Below, piece after piece: positions 41,835-50,720 of a stretch of 64,000 nucleotides of DNA. A program made the position numbers and the translations under genes. The DNA lies in contig NZ_JARUBH010000009.1 in NCBI RefSeq assembly GCF_029626105.1, forward strand, positions 5,952,001-6,016,000, in the 5' to 3' direction. Source of the DNA: Solwaraspora sp. WMMD792 (lineage in GTDB: Bacteria > Actinomycetota > Actinomycetes > Mycobacteriales > Micromonosporaceae). Every line of letters starts with the position of its first letter. Position 1 is the stretch's first letter. The notes under the pieces were generated by a model, which worked only from the letters and a program-made list of their open reading frames with translations, did not search any database and was not told the DNA's origin.

Positions 41835-44800
41835 CTACAGCAGGCGGAGCTGGCGGTCCTTGGGACGGCGCGGCCCTTCGTCGCCGAGCCGGTCGAACAG
41901 CCCCGCGTCGATCGCGTCCAGGAACGGCGTCGGCCGGGTCTCCCGCTCGCTGCCGTGCCGGACCCGGCGGCGGGCGTGCGAGAGGTAGAGCCGGTCCTGG
42001 GCCCGGGTCAGGCCGACGAAGAACAGCCGTCGCTCCTCGGCGACGTCGTCGTCGGTCGGCGTAGCACCGGGGAAGCGCAGTGGTAGCAGGCCGTCCTCAC
42101 AGCCGACCAGGAAGACCACCGGAAACTCCAGGCCCTTCGCCGCGTGCAGGGTGAGCAAAGTGACCGCTTCGGCCCGTGGGTCCAGCGCGTCCACCTCGGC
42201 GCCGGTCTCCAACTGGGACAGCAGCATCGGCAGGTCGTCGCCGCAGCGGCGGGCCAGCGGAGTGAGCAGCTCCACCGCGGACCAGATGTCCGCCGGCGAC
42301 AGCTGCGGCCCGGCCGGCACGTCCAGCGTCGGCGTGGTGAGCCGGTCGGCCAACACCTGCCCGGCGAGCCGGACCCGGGCGGCCAGCGAACCGTCCAGCC
42401 CACCACCGGCGTGCCGCAGCTCGCGGGCGATCGCCGTCACCCCCGGCCGGTCCCGCAGCCGGTTGTGCGACCGCTTCTGCACCGGAACCCCGGCCCGGTT
42501 CAGCGCGTCCACGATCGGGCCGGACTGGGCGTCGGTGCGGTACAGCACGGCGATGTCGGAGAACGACACCGACGAGGTCTGCCCGTCGATCCGCCCGGAA
42601 TCCAACGAACGGTGCGAGATCCCGCCGACCAGTTCGTCGACCGTACGCACCACGAACGTCGCCTCGTCGGCGGCCGTGCCTGCCGGGTAGAGCCCGATCA
42701 GCGGTGCCTGCGGATCCAGTCTGGCCGGCTCCAGCCGCCGGCCGCGGACCAGCGAACTGGGCGCGATGGCCTGCACCGCTGCGGCCAGGATCGGTGCCGC
42801 CGACCGGTAGTTGCGGGCCAGCCGGACCAGCCGGGCGTCGACGAAATCCTCGGAGAAGCGCAGGAAGTAGCGGACGTCGGCCCCCCGGAACGAGTAGATC
42901 GCCTGGTCCGGGTCGCCGATCGCGCACAGGTTGCCGTCCGCCGGGCTGAGCAGCCGTAGCAGCTCGTACTGGTCGGCGTCGACGTCCTGGTACTCGTCGA
43001 CGAAGATCCACCGCCAGCGGTCCCGGTAGCGGGCCACCAGCTTCTGGTCCTCGCGCAGCAGCCGCAGCGGCAGGGTGACCAGCTCGTCCAGATCGACCAG
43101 GCCGGCCGCGCGCAGCAGCTTGGCGTACGTGGCATCGTCCTCGCCGGCCTCGGCGCGGGCCCGCTCCCGCTCGGTGTCGTCGGCGATGCGGAACGTCGCC
43201 GGCAACCCGGCCGCCTTCGGGTTCTCCCGCAGGATCGTCAACCCCAGCGAGTGGAAGGTGGCCACGGTGACATCCTCGGCCACCGGGCCGAGTAGTCCGT
43301 CGAGCCGGTGGCGAAGCTCCTCGGCGGCCCGGCGGGTGAAGGTGATCGCCAGGCAGCGCTCCGGAAAGACGTTCAACTCGGCGCACAGGTACGCGATCCG
43401 GTGGGTCAGCGTCCGGGTCTTGCCGGTACCCGGCCCGGCGACGATCAGCAGCGGCCCGCCCGGCGCGGACGCGGCGACCCGCTGCATCGCGTCGAGTCGG
43501 TCCAGTAGCCCGGTGCCGACCTCCTCCATGCCGGCCAGCATCGGCTCGAACGGCTCGTGCGGCGACGGCGTCGGTGGCGGCGGGATCGGCGGTGCCGCCG
43601 GCTCTTGCCCGGCCCGCCCGGCCCGGCCCGGCCGTGTCGGCCGCCCACCGGAACCGGACCGGCTGGCCCCGGCCTTGGACTGTCCGGTTCCGGCCCTGGA
43701 CTGTCCGCCGCGCCGGGCACCGGCCGGTGCCGGTTCGTCGGCGGCCACCGGCCCGTCGGCCGGGCGCTGCGCCGGCACGGGTACGTCGAACAGCGCCTCC
43801 GGCTGACCGGCACCACCACCGGTGGCCAGCTCGCCGGGCGCGAACAGGGTGATCACCCCGTACTCGCCGTCGTAGCCCGGCACCCGACGGACCTCGCCGC
43901 GACGCAGCCGGGTGATCGCCTCACCGAGCAGTTCGCCGCCGGCCCGCCGGATGTCGTCCACCGGCACCTTGGTCAGGATGTCCAGTTCGGGGCCGAGCGC
44001 GGCGACCAGGTTGACCACCTGGCCCTCGACGGTCTTCGACCGGGCACCGACCCGGTTGATCTCGCCGACGATCTCCGGCAGCGCCACCAGGTGGGTGACC
44101 TGCTTGGCGTTGGCCGGCCGGTGCCCGTCGGGCCGGTCGGCGAGATCCTCGACCCGGCTGAGCACCCCGACGGTGAGCGGTTTTCCGCACTGCGGGCAGC
44201 GACCGGCGGCCTGCCGGGTCTGCTCCGGAGCCCAGTTGACGCCGCAGTTGCGGTGCCCGTCGGCGTGGTACTTGCCCTCCTCGGGAAAGAACTCGATGGT
44301 GCCGACCAGCCCGTCGCCGGTACGCAGCGCCTCACGTACCGCGTAGTAGTCCAGCGCGCTGTCCAGCACGGTGGCCTCCCGGGCCAGCGCCGGCGGCGAA
44401 TGCGCGTCGGAGTTCGACACCAGTTGGTAGCCGTCGAGGCTGGACACCCGCCAGTTCATCGCCGGATCCGACGACAGCCCGGTCTCGACGGCGAAGATGT
44501 GCCCGGCCAGGTCGGCGTAGCAGTCGGCGATCGCGTCGAAGCCGGACTTGGAGCCGAGCGCGGAGAACCACGGCGTCCAGATGTGCGCCGGCACCAGATA
44601 GCCGTCCGCGCACGCCTCCAGGGTGATCTCCAGCAGGTCGCGGGAGTCCAGCCCGAGGATCGGCCGGCCGTCGGAGCCGAGGTTGCCGATCCGGCCCAGT
44701 GCCGTGTTGAACCGGGCCACCGCGTCCAGGTCCGGCAGGTAGATCAGGTGGTGCACCTTGCGGGTCCGGTCCCCACGCTTGTAGATCGTCGAGATCTCGA

Positions 44801-45152
44801 CGCTGAGCATGTACCGCACCGGGTCGGTCTCGGCCTCGCTGGCCAGCCGGGGCGGCAGCCGGCGGGCGACGTCCCGTTCGGCCTCCGGGCTGAGCCGGTA
44901 CAGGCCCGGCTCGGCCGGGCGCAGCGACTCCCGCAGATGCTCGAACCACGCCGGATGGGTGAAGTCTCCGGTACCGAGCAGGCTGACGCCCTTGCGCCGG
45001 GCCCACCAGGCCAGGTTCGACGTGTTCAGGTCCCGGCTGCAGGCACGCGAGTACCGGGAGTGGATGTGCAGGTCGGCGATGAAGGGCCCGGGTCCCGTGG
45101 CGGAGCCGGGAGAGGGCACGGCGCGGTACGGGGGCACGCCGCATCCTGTCAC
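41835..45152 (-). CDS. PHP-domain (EndoQ-like) and UvrD helicase fusion, 1105 aa
   Basis: Two enzyme modules in one chain. Residues 24-420 are a PHP metal-dependent nuclease-like domain: FIADLHIHSRYSRACSRDLN (HxH at 29-31), LLGTGDFTHPAW, LVSNSDAHSPPALAR and a zinc ribbon (CGVNWAPEQTRQAAGRCPQC). This layout recalls endonuclease Q/TIGR00375 proteins, which cut at deaminated bases. After a Pro/Gly/Ser-rich linker, residues 540-1105 are a superfamily 1A helicase: IVAGPGTGKTRTLTHRIAYL, FVDEYQDVDADQYELL, GDPDQAIYSFRGADV, LTLHAAKGLEFPVVFLVG and VGLTRAQDRLYLSHARRR. All helicase motifs look intact. GTG start at 45152. Probably couples lesion incision with strand unwinding. Confidence 0.93.
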   Translation of the reverse strand: MTGCGVPPYRAVPSPGSATGPGPFIADLHIHSRYSRACSRDLNTSNLAWWARRKGVSLLGTGDFTHPAWFEHLRESLRPAEPGLYRLSPEAERDVARRLPPRLASEAETDPVRYMLSVEISTIYKRGDRTRKVHHLIYLPDLDAVARFNTALGRIGNLGSDGRPILGLDSRDLLEITLEACADGYLVPAHIWTPWFSALGSKSGFDAIADCYADLAGHIFAVETGLSSDPAMNWRVSSLDGYQLVSNSDAHSPPALAREATVLDSALDYYAVREALRTGDGLVGTIEFFPEEGKYHADGHRNCGVNWAPEQTRQAAGRCPQCGKPLTVGVLSRVEDLADRPDGHRPANAKQVTHLVALPEIVGEINRVGARSKTVEGQVVNLVAALGPELDILTKVPVDDIRRAGGELLGEAITRLRRGEVRRVPGYDGEYGVITLFAPGELATGGGAGQPEALFDVPVPAQRPADGPVAADEPAPAGARRGGQSRAGTGQSKAGASRSGSGGRPTRPGRAGRAGQEPAAPPIPPPPTPSPHEPFEPMLAGMEEVGTGLLDRLDAMQRVAASAPGGPLLIVAGPGTGKTRTLTHRIAYLCAELNVFPERCLAITFTRRAAEELRHRLDGLLGPVAEDVTVATFHSLGLTILRENPKAAGLPATFRIADDTERERARAEAGEDDATYAKLLRAAGLVDLDELVTLPLRLLREDQKLVARYRDRWRWIFVDEYQDVDADQYELLRLLSPADGNLCAIGDPDQAIYSFRGADVRYFLRFSEDFVDARLVRLARNYRSAAPILAAAVQAIAPSSLVRGRRLEPARLDPQAPLIGLYPAGTAADEATFVVRTVDELVGGISHRSLDSGRIDGQTSSVSFSDIAVLYRTDAQSGPIVDALNRAGVPVQKRSHNRLRDRPGVTAIARELRHAGGGLDGSLAARVRLAGQVLADRLTTPTLDVPAGPQLSPADIWSAVELLTPLARRCGDDLPMLLSQLETGAEVDALDPRAEAVTLLTLHAAKGLEFPVVFLVGCEDGLLPLRFPGATPTDDDVAEERRLFFVGLTRAQDRLYLSHARRRVRHGSERETRPTPFLDAIDAGLFDRLGDEGPRRPKDRQLRLL

Positions 45153-45236
45153 GTGACCGGGCCGCCCGGCGTGTCGCCACGCGCGGAAACCCGCGAGACG
45201 TGACTCTCACTCGCCGCCGGCTGACCCGTTGCGCTC

Positions 45237-46520
45237 CTATTCGCTGCGCAGCTCGACCAGGGAGACCTGTGGCGGCGCGCCGACCCGCACCGGCGGCCCC
45301 CAGAACCCGGCGCCGTTGGTGACGTAGACCTGGGTGCCGTCGACCGTGGCGAGGCCGGAGACGACCGGCTGCACCAGCCGTACCGCCAGGTTGAACGGAG
45401 CGATCTGACCGCCATGGGTGTGCCCGGACAGTTGCAGGTCGACGCCGTACCGGGCGGCCTCGTGGGCCTGCACCGGCTGATGGGCGAGCAGCACCACCGG
45501 GCGGTCCGGGTCCCGGTCGCCGAGCGCCCGGTCGTAGTCCGGGCCGGCCAGCGGCCCGGACCCGGCGGCGGCCTGCCCGGCCGGCCGCGCGGTCTCCGCA
45601 GTCGGATCGTTGACCCCGGCCAGATCGAGCACCCCGCCCGGGGTGACGATCTCCCGGCGTTCGTTGACCAGCACCCGCAGGCCGAGCCGGTCCACCTCGG
45701 CGACCCACTCCTCGACGCCGGAGTAGTACTCGTGGTTGCCGGTGACGAAGAAGCTGCCGTAGCGGGCGCGCAGGTCGGCCAGCGGGGCGGCGGTGCCGCC
45801 GAGCTCGGTGACGGTGCCGTCGACCAGGTCGCCGACGACCGCGACCAGGTCGGCGTCCAGGCTGTTGATCAGCTCGACGATCCGGGCGGTGTGCGCCGGC
45901 CCGGTCAGCGGACCGATGTGGATGTCCGAGACGGTGGCGATGCGCAGGCCGTCCATGGCCCGGGGCAGCCGGGCGATCGGCACCTGCACCCGGTCCAGCC
46001 GGGGCGGGCCGAGCGCGGTCCGGATGCCGTAGCCGGTGACGCCGGTCGCGGTCAGCCCGGCGAAGATCGCCGCACCGCGGGCGAGCAGCAGCCGCCGGCC
46101 GGGGTCCGGCACCGAGTCGTCGGCCGGCCGGCCGCCGGGCAGCTCGGCCGGCGGCGGGGCGGACGTCTCGGCGGGTACGGTCACCGGCACCGTGCCCACT
46201 CTGCTCGGCTGGCGGCTGCGGGCCCGGCCGATCAGCCGGGCCACCAGCATCGGCGGCTCCAGCACCAGCAGGACGACCAGCAGGTAGAACATCACCGCCA
46301 GCCAGACGTAGCCGGGCCAGGCCAGCCAGGACATCCCGGCGGACCGGGTGCTCACCATGGTCACCGGTACCAGGACCGCCAACCCGACGGCCAGCAGCGT
46401 GCCGGCCCGCCGCCACCGACCCGGCCGGGTGGTGTCCCGGACCAGCCGCCACCACAGGTAGCAGTGGATCAGGCCGGTGATCAGGGTCAGCGTTGCGACG
46501 AACCCGAGTACGGCGAGCAC
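45237..46520 (-). CDS. Membrane-anchored metallophosphoesterase
   Basis: 427 aa. Four N-terminal helices (residues 1-105) and a fifth near 150 precede a calcineurin-like phosphoesterase domain facing outward: ATVSDIHIGPLTGPAHTARI (DxH), LVAVVGDLVDGTVTELG (GDxxD), FFVTGNHEYYSGVEEWV (GNHE), VLLAHQPVQAHEAARYGVDL (H) and LSGHTHGGQIAPFNLAVRL (GHxH). The complete metal-binding set is present. The layout is that of YkuE/YaeI-like enzymes, which act on phospholipid-type phosphates; the substrate is not known. GTG start at 46520, without a clear ribosome site. Downstream of moaD by 15 bases and codirectional with it. Confidence 0.93.
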   Translation of the reverse strand: MLAVLGFVATLTLITGLIHCYLWWRLVRDTTRPGRWRRAGTLLAVGLAVLVPVTMVSTRSAGMSWLAWPGYVWLAVMFYLLVVLLVLEPPMLVARLIGRARSRQPSRVGTVPVTVPAETSAPPPAELPGGRPADDSVPDPGRRLLLARGAAIFAGLTATGVTGYGIRTALGPPRLDRVQVPIARLPRAMDGLRIATVSDIHIGPLTGPAHTARIVELINSLDADLVAVVGDLVDGTVTELGGTAAPLADLRARYGSFFVTGNHEYYSGVEEWVAEVDRLGLRVLVNERREIVTPGGVLDLAGVNDPTAETARPAGQAAAGSGPLAGPDYDRALGDRDPDRPVVLLAHQPVQAHEAARYGVDLQLSGHTHGGQIAPFNLAVRLVQPVVSGLATVDGTQVYVTNGAGFWGPPVRVGAPPQVSLVELRSE

Positions 46521-46535
46521 GGACGCGGCCCCTCC

Positions 46536-46790
46536 TCAGCCGCCGGCGAACGGTGGCAGCACGTCGACCGTGGCACCGGCCGGCAACGGTGTGTGACGAT
46601 CATGCCAGACGGCGCCGTCGACCAGGAAACTCGCCGCCGCCAGCACCCGACCCAGCCGGTCGCCGTGCCGACCGGTCAGCTCGGCCACCAGCCCGGCCCG
46701 GTCCAGCCCGGCCGGGACGGCCTCGGCGGTCCGCCCGGCCGCCGCCCGTGCCCCAGCGAAGTAACGTACCGTCACCACCGAGTCGCCCAC
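46536..46790 (-). CDS. moaD: Molybdopterin synthase sulfur carrier subunit
   Basis: 84 aa ubiquitin-like MoaD. VTVRYFAGARAAAGRTAEAV opens the fold and the chain ends in the required Gly-Gly (VDVLPPFAGG) that is thiocarboxylated and donates sulfur in MoaE. GTG at 46790 lies two bases after the moaA stop codon, so translation is coupled; a second GTG four codons on is also possible. Partner gene moaE is in the distant cluster at 34.1 kb. Confidence 0.93.
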   Translation of the reverse strand: MGDSVVTVRYFAGARAAAGRTAEAVPAGLDRAGLVAELTGRHGDRLGRVLAAASFLVDGAVWHDRHTPLPAGATVDVLPPFAGG

Positions 46791-46792
46791 GG

Positions 46793-47827
46793 TCAGCCGC
46801 CGATCGCCGACATCGGGCGGGCCGGCTGCAGGAACGTCGGATCGTCGATGCCGTGCCCGGCCAGCTTCCCGGCCATCGCCCGCCGCCACCGCTGCGCCAA
46901 CTCGTCGTCGTCGGCTCCGGACCGCAACGCGCCACGCAGGTCCGACTCCTTTCGGGCGAACAGGCAGTCGCGTACCTGCCCGTCGGCGGTGAGCCGGGTC
47001 CGGTCGCAGTCACCGCAGAACGGCCGGGTCACCGTGCCGATCACCCCGACCCGGGCCGGGCTGCCGTCCGGCCGCTCGGCGCCGGCCACCAGCCAGGTCT
47101 CGGCCGGTGCGGCACCCCGTTCGGCGGGATCCGGCAGCAGGGTGAACTCGGCCCGCAGCGCGTCGAGGATCTCGGCGGCGGTGACCATCCGGTCGCGGTC
47201 CCAGGACTGCTGCGCGTCCAGCGGCATCTGCTCGATGAAGCGCAGCTCGTAGCCGTGGCTCAGGGCGTACCGCAGCAGCGCCGGGGCCTCGTCGTCGTTG
47301 ACCCCGCGCAGCAGCACCGCGTTGATCTTGACCGGGGTCAGCCCGGCCGCCGCCGCGCCGGCCAGCCCGGCGAGCACGTCCGGCAGCCGCCGGCGGTGCG
47401 CCAACTGGGCGAACCGCTGCGGGTCGAGGGTGTCCAACGACACGTTCACCCGGTCCAGACCGGCGGTCTGCAGGCCGGGCGCCAACCGGTCCAGCCCGAT
47501 CCCGTTGGTGGTCAGCGACAGCACCGGTCGGGGCCGCAGCGCCGCCGCGGCGGCGACGATCCGGGTCAGCCCGGGGCGCAACAGCGGCTCGCCGCCGGTG
47601 AACCGCACCTCGGTCACCCCGAGCTGACGCACCGCGACCCCGATCAGCCGGGTCACCTCGTCGTCGGTCAGGATGTCCGGGCTGGGCAGCCAGGGCAGAC
47701 CCTCCGGCGGCATGCAGTAGGAGCAGCGCAGGTTGCACCGGTCGGTCAGGGACACCCGAAGGTCGGTGGCGACCCGCCCGTACCGATCGGTGAGCCGGCC
47801 GTCGGCGGGCCGTGCGCTCGATGCCAT
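46793..47827 (-). CDS. moaA: GTP 3',8-cyclase (radical SAM)
   Basis: First enzyme of molybdenum-cofactor synthesis. 344 aa. Radical-SAM cluster motif RCNLRCSYCMPPEGLPWLPS, VRFTGGEPLLRPGLTRIV, and a second [4Fe-4S] site in FCGDCDRTRLTADGQVRDCL. The protein ends MSAIGG, the Gly-Gly tail needed by MoaA. SAM-binding GGEP is intact. ATG start at 47827. Transcribed with moaD and perhaps the metallophosphoesterase. Confidence 0.97.
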   Translation of the reverse strand: MASSARPADGRLTDRYGRVATDLRVSLTDRCNLRCSYCMPPEGLPWLPSPDILTDDEVTRLIGVAVRQLGVTEVRFTGGEPLLRPGLTRIVAAAAALRPRPVLSLTTNGIGLDRLAPGLQTAGLDRVNVSLDTLDPQRFAQLAHRRRLPDVLAGLAGAAAAGLTPVKINAVLLRGVNDDEAPALLRYALSHGYELRFIEQMPLDAQQSWDRDRMVTAAEILDALRAEFTLLPDPAERGAAPAETWLVAGAERPDGSPARVGVIGTVTRPFCGDCDRTRLTADGQVRDCLFARKESDLRGALRSGADDDELAQRWRRAMAGKLAGHGIDDPTFLQPARPMSAIGG

Positions 47828-47876
47828 GCGCCGACCGTAGCGCGCCGGTGCGTCAGGATCGCAGCGCGGCGGCGCG

Positions 47877-48770
47877 TCAGAAGCGCAGCGCGGCGCGGGC
47901 CGCGTCTGCGACGGCCGAGCGGTACGCCGCCCCGAACAGGGCGGTGTGCACCAGCAGCAGATGCAGTTGGTGCACCGGCACCCGGCCCGCCCACCCGTCG
48001 GTCAGCGGCCACTGCTCCTGGTAGGCGTCGAGGATCCGGTCCAGGTACGGAGCGCCGCCGAACAGCGCCAACTGCGCCAGGTCGGTCTCCCGGTGCCCGC
48101 CGTGCGCCGCCGGGTCGACCAGCCGGCAGCGCCCGTCCGCGCTCCAGAGCAGGTTGCCGGGCCACAGGTCGCCGTGGATCCGAGCGGGCGGCTCGTCGCC
48201 GCCGTACCCGTCGATGTTGTCGACCACCTGCTCGACCAGGCCGGTCTCGGCGGCGGTGAGCGCGCCGTTGTCGACCGACATCCGCAGGTACGGCAGCAGC
48301 CTGCGCTGTCCGAACCAGGCCGACCAGGGCTGGTCGGTCACCAGTTCGTTGTCCTGCGGCAGCGCGCCGACGAACCCCGGCCAGTCCGCCCCGAACCCGG
48401 CCGCGCCGGCCCGATGGGTGATTGCCAGCTCCCGGCCGAACCGCTCGGCAGCGGCCACCTCCGCCTCGCCCGGCTCGACCCACTCCAGGGCCAGCAGCTG
48501 CGGCAGCGCCACCAGCACCGCCGGCACCGGTGCCCCACCGGCGGTGGCCAGCCAACGCAACCCGGCCGCCTCGGCGGCGAACAGGCCGTCCGGCAGCGGC
48601 CTGGCGGACCGCTCCGGCCAGGACTTGGCGAACACCGAGTTGCCGTCGTCGAGGGTGAGCCGGCTCGCCGCGCAGATCGACCCGCCGGAGACCGGCGTCT
48701 CCCGGATCCGCTGATGGGTGAGGAAGGTCGGCAGGTGCTCCGGGTGAGCCCGCAGGTACGCCAGATCCAT
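47877..48770 (-). CDS. Fructosamine kinase family protein
   Basis: 297 aa of the FN3K/aminoglycoside phosphotransferase-like fold. Features: GGSICAASRLTLDDGNSVFA (nucleotide loop and strand with KSW lysine), ARIHGDLWPGNLLWSADGRC (catalytic HGDLWxGN) and RLVDPAAHGGHRETDLAQLA (metal-binding DPA). Family members phosphorylate ketosamines so that Maillard products fall off proteins, and bacterial versions act on ribulosamines; the substrate here is inferred. Codirectional with moaA, 50 bases upstream, and probably not functionally linked. Confidence 0.92.
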   Translation of the reverse strand: MDLAYLRAHPEHLPTFLTHQRIRETPVSGGSICAASRLTLDDGNSVFAKSWPERSARPLPDGLFAAEAAGLRWLATAGGAPVPAVLVALPQLLALEWVEPGEAEVAAAERFGRELAITHRAGAAGFGADWPGFVGALPQDNELVTDQPWSAWFGQRRLLPYLRMSVDNGALTAAETGLVEQVVDNIDGYGGDEPPARIHGDLWPGNLLWSADGRCRLVDPAAHGGHRETDLAQLALFGGAPYLDRILDAYQEQWPLTDGWAGRVPVHQLHLLLVHTALFGAAYRSAVADAARAALRF

Positions 48771-48873
48771 GGCGGCACGGTAACCCGCGCTACCGGAATG
48801 CGGGCCAGTGCTCCGGCGTTCAGGCCGGGGGTGAAGGTCCGCGCTGGGAGGGCCGCCAGGCCCGAGCAGTGCC

Positions 48874-49290
48874 TTAACCGGGACGGTTCTGCTGCTCGAT
48901 GTACTGCTTGATGACGCTCAACGGTGCGCCGCCGACAGACCCGGCGAAGTACGAGCCGGACCAGAGTTTGTTGGCCCGGTAGTAGTGGCGCACCAGGTCG
49001 GGGAACTCCTGCCGGAGGCGGCGCGAGGAGACCCCTTTGAGGCTGTTGACCAGCCTGGCCACGGCGACCTTGGGCGGGAAGTTGACCAGCAGGTGGACGT
49101 GGTTGTGGCCGCCGTTGAACTCGACCAGTTCGGCCTCGAAGTCGGCGCACACGTCTCGCATGATCGCCTCCATCCGGGTCAGGTGCCGGTCGGCGAACAC
49201 GTTGTGCCGGAACTTCGTCACGAAAACCAAGTGGACATGCATCGCGAAAATGCAGTGCCTGCCGGTGCGGATGCCTCGAAGTTCGACCAT
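48874..49290 (-). CDS. tnpA: IS200/IS605 transposase TnpA (Y1 HUH)
   Basis: 138 aa single-strand transposase. HUH motif NHVHLLVNFPPKVAVARLVN and catalytic tyrosine in SVIKQYIEQQNRPG near the C-terminus, with KFRHNVFADRHLTRMEAIMR and SYFAGSVGGAPLSV between. Length is normal and the frame is open, so this copy should be able to act on element ends. ATG at 49290; an in-frame ATG is at 49242. Divergent from tnpB, with 19 bases between starts, so their promoters overlap. Confidence 0.95.
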   Translation of the reverse strand: MVELRGIRTGRHCIFAMHVHLVFVTKFRHNVFADRHLTRMEAIMRDVCADFEAELVEFNGGHNHVHLLVNFPPKVAVARLVNSLKGVSSRRLRQEFPDLVRHYYRANKLWSGSYFAGSVGGAPLSVIKQYIEQQNRPG

Positions 49291-49309
49291 AAACCAACAT
49301 GATACAGTG

Positions 49310-50599
49310 ATGGCCGTGCAGCTCCGTTACAACTACCGGATCACCCCGGACGCCGCCCAGCGCACCGCGCTGGCGCAGGCGTTCGGGTGTGCCCGCGTGG
49401 TTTTCAACGACGGACTCAGGCTGCGTCAACAGGCCCGCGAGGCGGGCGAGAAGTACATCTCCGACGGCGACCTGTCGAAGTTGGTCATCACAGCGGCCAA
49501 GGCCAGCGAGGACCGGGCCTGGCTGGGTGAGGTGTCGGCCGTGGTGTTGCAGCAGGCCCTCGCCGATCTGAACACCGCGTACCGCAACTTCTTCAACTCG
49601 CTGTCCGGCAAACGCCGGGGCCGCACGGTGGCCCCGCCCCGGTACCGGTCCCGTAAGGACAACCGGCAGGCGATCCGGTTCACGAAGAACTCCCGGTTCA
49701 AGGTCTGTGACAACGGCCGCCTGCGGCTGCCGAAGATCGGCGACGTTCCGGTGCGCTGGTCGCGCGGCCTGCCGTCGGATCCCACCTCGGTCACCGTGAT
49801 CAAGGACACAGCAGGCCGGTACTTCGCCTCGTTCGTCGTGTAGATCGGCGAGGACGAAACGCTGCCGCCGGTCGACTCCGAGATCGGCATCGATCTGGGC
49901 CTGACCCACTTCGCGGTCATGTCCGACGGCACGAAGGTGACCGCACCGAAGTTCCTGCGCCGCGCGGCCCGCAAGCTCAAGCGGTTGCAGCAGGCACTCT
50001 CACGCAAGCAGAGGGGCAGCAACCGCCGTAGGAAAGCCGTGATCGAGGTGGCCCGCGCTCACGCGCGGGTAGCCGACACCCGGCGGGACTGGCAGCACAA
50101 GCTGTCCACGGCGATCATCCGCGAGAACCAAGCGGTGTACGTCGAGGACCTGTGCGTTGTCGGTCTCGGCCGGACTCTGCTGGCGAAGTCCGTGCACGAT
50201 GCGGGCTGGGCCGCCTTCACCGGCATGCTGGAGTACAAGGCGCAGCGGTACGGGCGCGCGTTCGCCCGGGTGGACCGGTGGCTCCCGTCCACCCGGATGT
50301 GCTGCGACTGCGGCCGGATCAACGAGAAGATCGCGTTGAACGTCCGGGAGTGGGACTGCCCGTGCGGCAGTCACCACGACCGGGACATCAACGCCGCCAT
50401 CAACATCAAGGCCGCCGGACAGGCGGACTTCAACGACCGTCGAGCGCACGTAAGACCGGGACTTGTCCCGGCGGCGCGCAGTGAAGCGGTAACCCACCCG
50501 GACGCTGCGTGTTCCACGCGCAGCGTGGAGGGAATCTCCGTCCTTCTTCAGGGCGGAGAGGATGTCAACCGTCACCCCACCCAGTGGCGCAACCGGTAG
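49310..50599 (+). pseudogene. tnpB: RNA-guided nuclease TnpB, interrupted by an amber codon
   Basis: Reading one frame from ATG 49310 gives a complete TnpB broken only by TAG at 49841-49843, in a position where related proteins have a Glu or similar (ASFVV-stop-IGEDETLPP). The N-terminal piece has 177 residues. The rest contains the full RuvC set: Asp in EIGIDLGLTHFAV, Glu in AVYVEDLCVVG and Asp in HHDRDINAAINI, plus the zinc finger MCCDCGRIN...CPCG. A product restarting at ATG 49919 would lack the first Asp. Unless the amber is read through, the nuclease is inactive. The C-terminal residues after VLLQGGEDVN run past the element end. Confidence 0.88.
50450..50568 (+). ncRNA. Probable omega-RNA (TnpB guide RNA scaffold)
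   Basis: In IS605 elements the guide RNA overlaps the 3' end of tnpB and extends to the right end, with the guide being the flanking host sequence. Here a stem CTCCGTCC/GGGCGGAG (50536-50558, one G-U pair) precedes AGGATGTCAA. If this is the scaffold, the guide would begin near 50569 (CCGTCACCCCACCCAG). The 5' end is an estimate. Confidence 0.4.
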
Positions 50600-50640
50600 T
50601 GAGCAGAAACGCCGCCACCAGGGAAACTACTCTGCGTGCT

Positions 50641-50667
50641 TGTGGATAACCCGGCGTGTCGTCCACA
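50641..50667. promoter_or_regulatory. Pair of DnaA-box-like sites upstream of the DUF4192 gene
   Basis: TGTGGATAA (50641-50649) is a perfect inverse of TTATCCACA, and TCGTCCACA (50659-50667) differs from TTGTCCACA at one base. They are inverted 9 bases apart and 54 bases before the gene start. Confidence 0.5.
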
Positions 50668-50720
50668 GGTCGGGTTGGAACGGCCACCGCCGGTCACCGT
50701 CCGGCGCGACAGTTTCCGGC

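Larger units (their letters stand above)
48836..50568. mobile_element. IS200/IS605-family insertion sequence
   Basis: A divergent tnpA (minus) and tnpB (plus) pair, the IS605 layout. Ends are approximate. At the left end a small hairpin GGGCC-GCCA-GGCCC lies at 48850-48863. At the right, CTCCGTCC...GGGCGGAG at 50536-50558 is followed by AGGATGTCAA, a common end of actinobacterial TnpB elements. As expected for single-strand transposition there are no terminal inverted repeats. The element is about 1.7 kb and interrupts the gap between the fructosamine kinase and DUF4192 genes without harming either. Confidence 0.85.

Noticed and set aside
44332-46455. 707 aa minus-strand frame in another register
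   Set aside because: Overlaps the PHP-UvrD and phosphoesterase genes, both with intact motifs.
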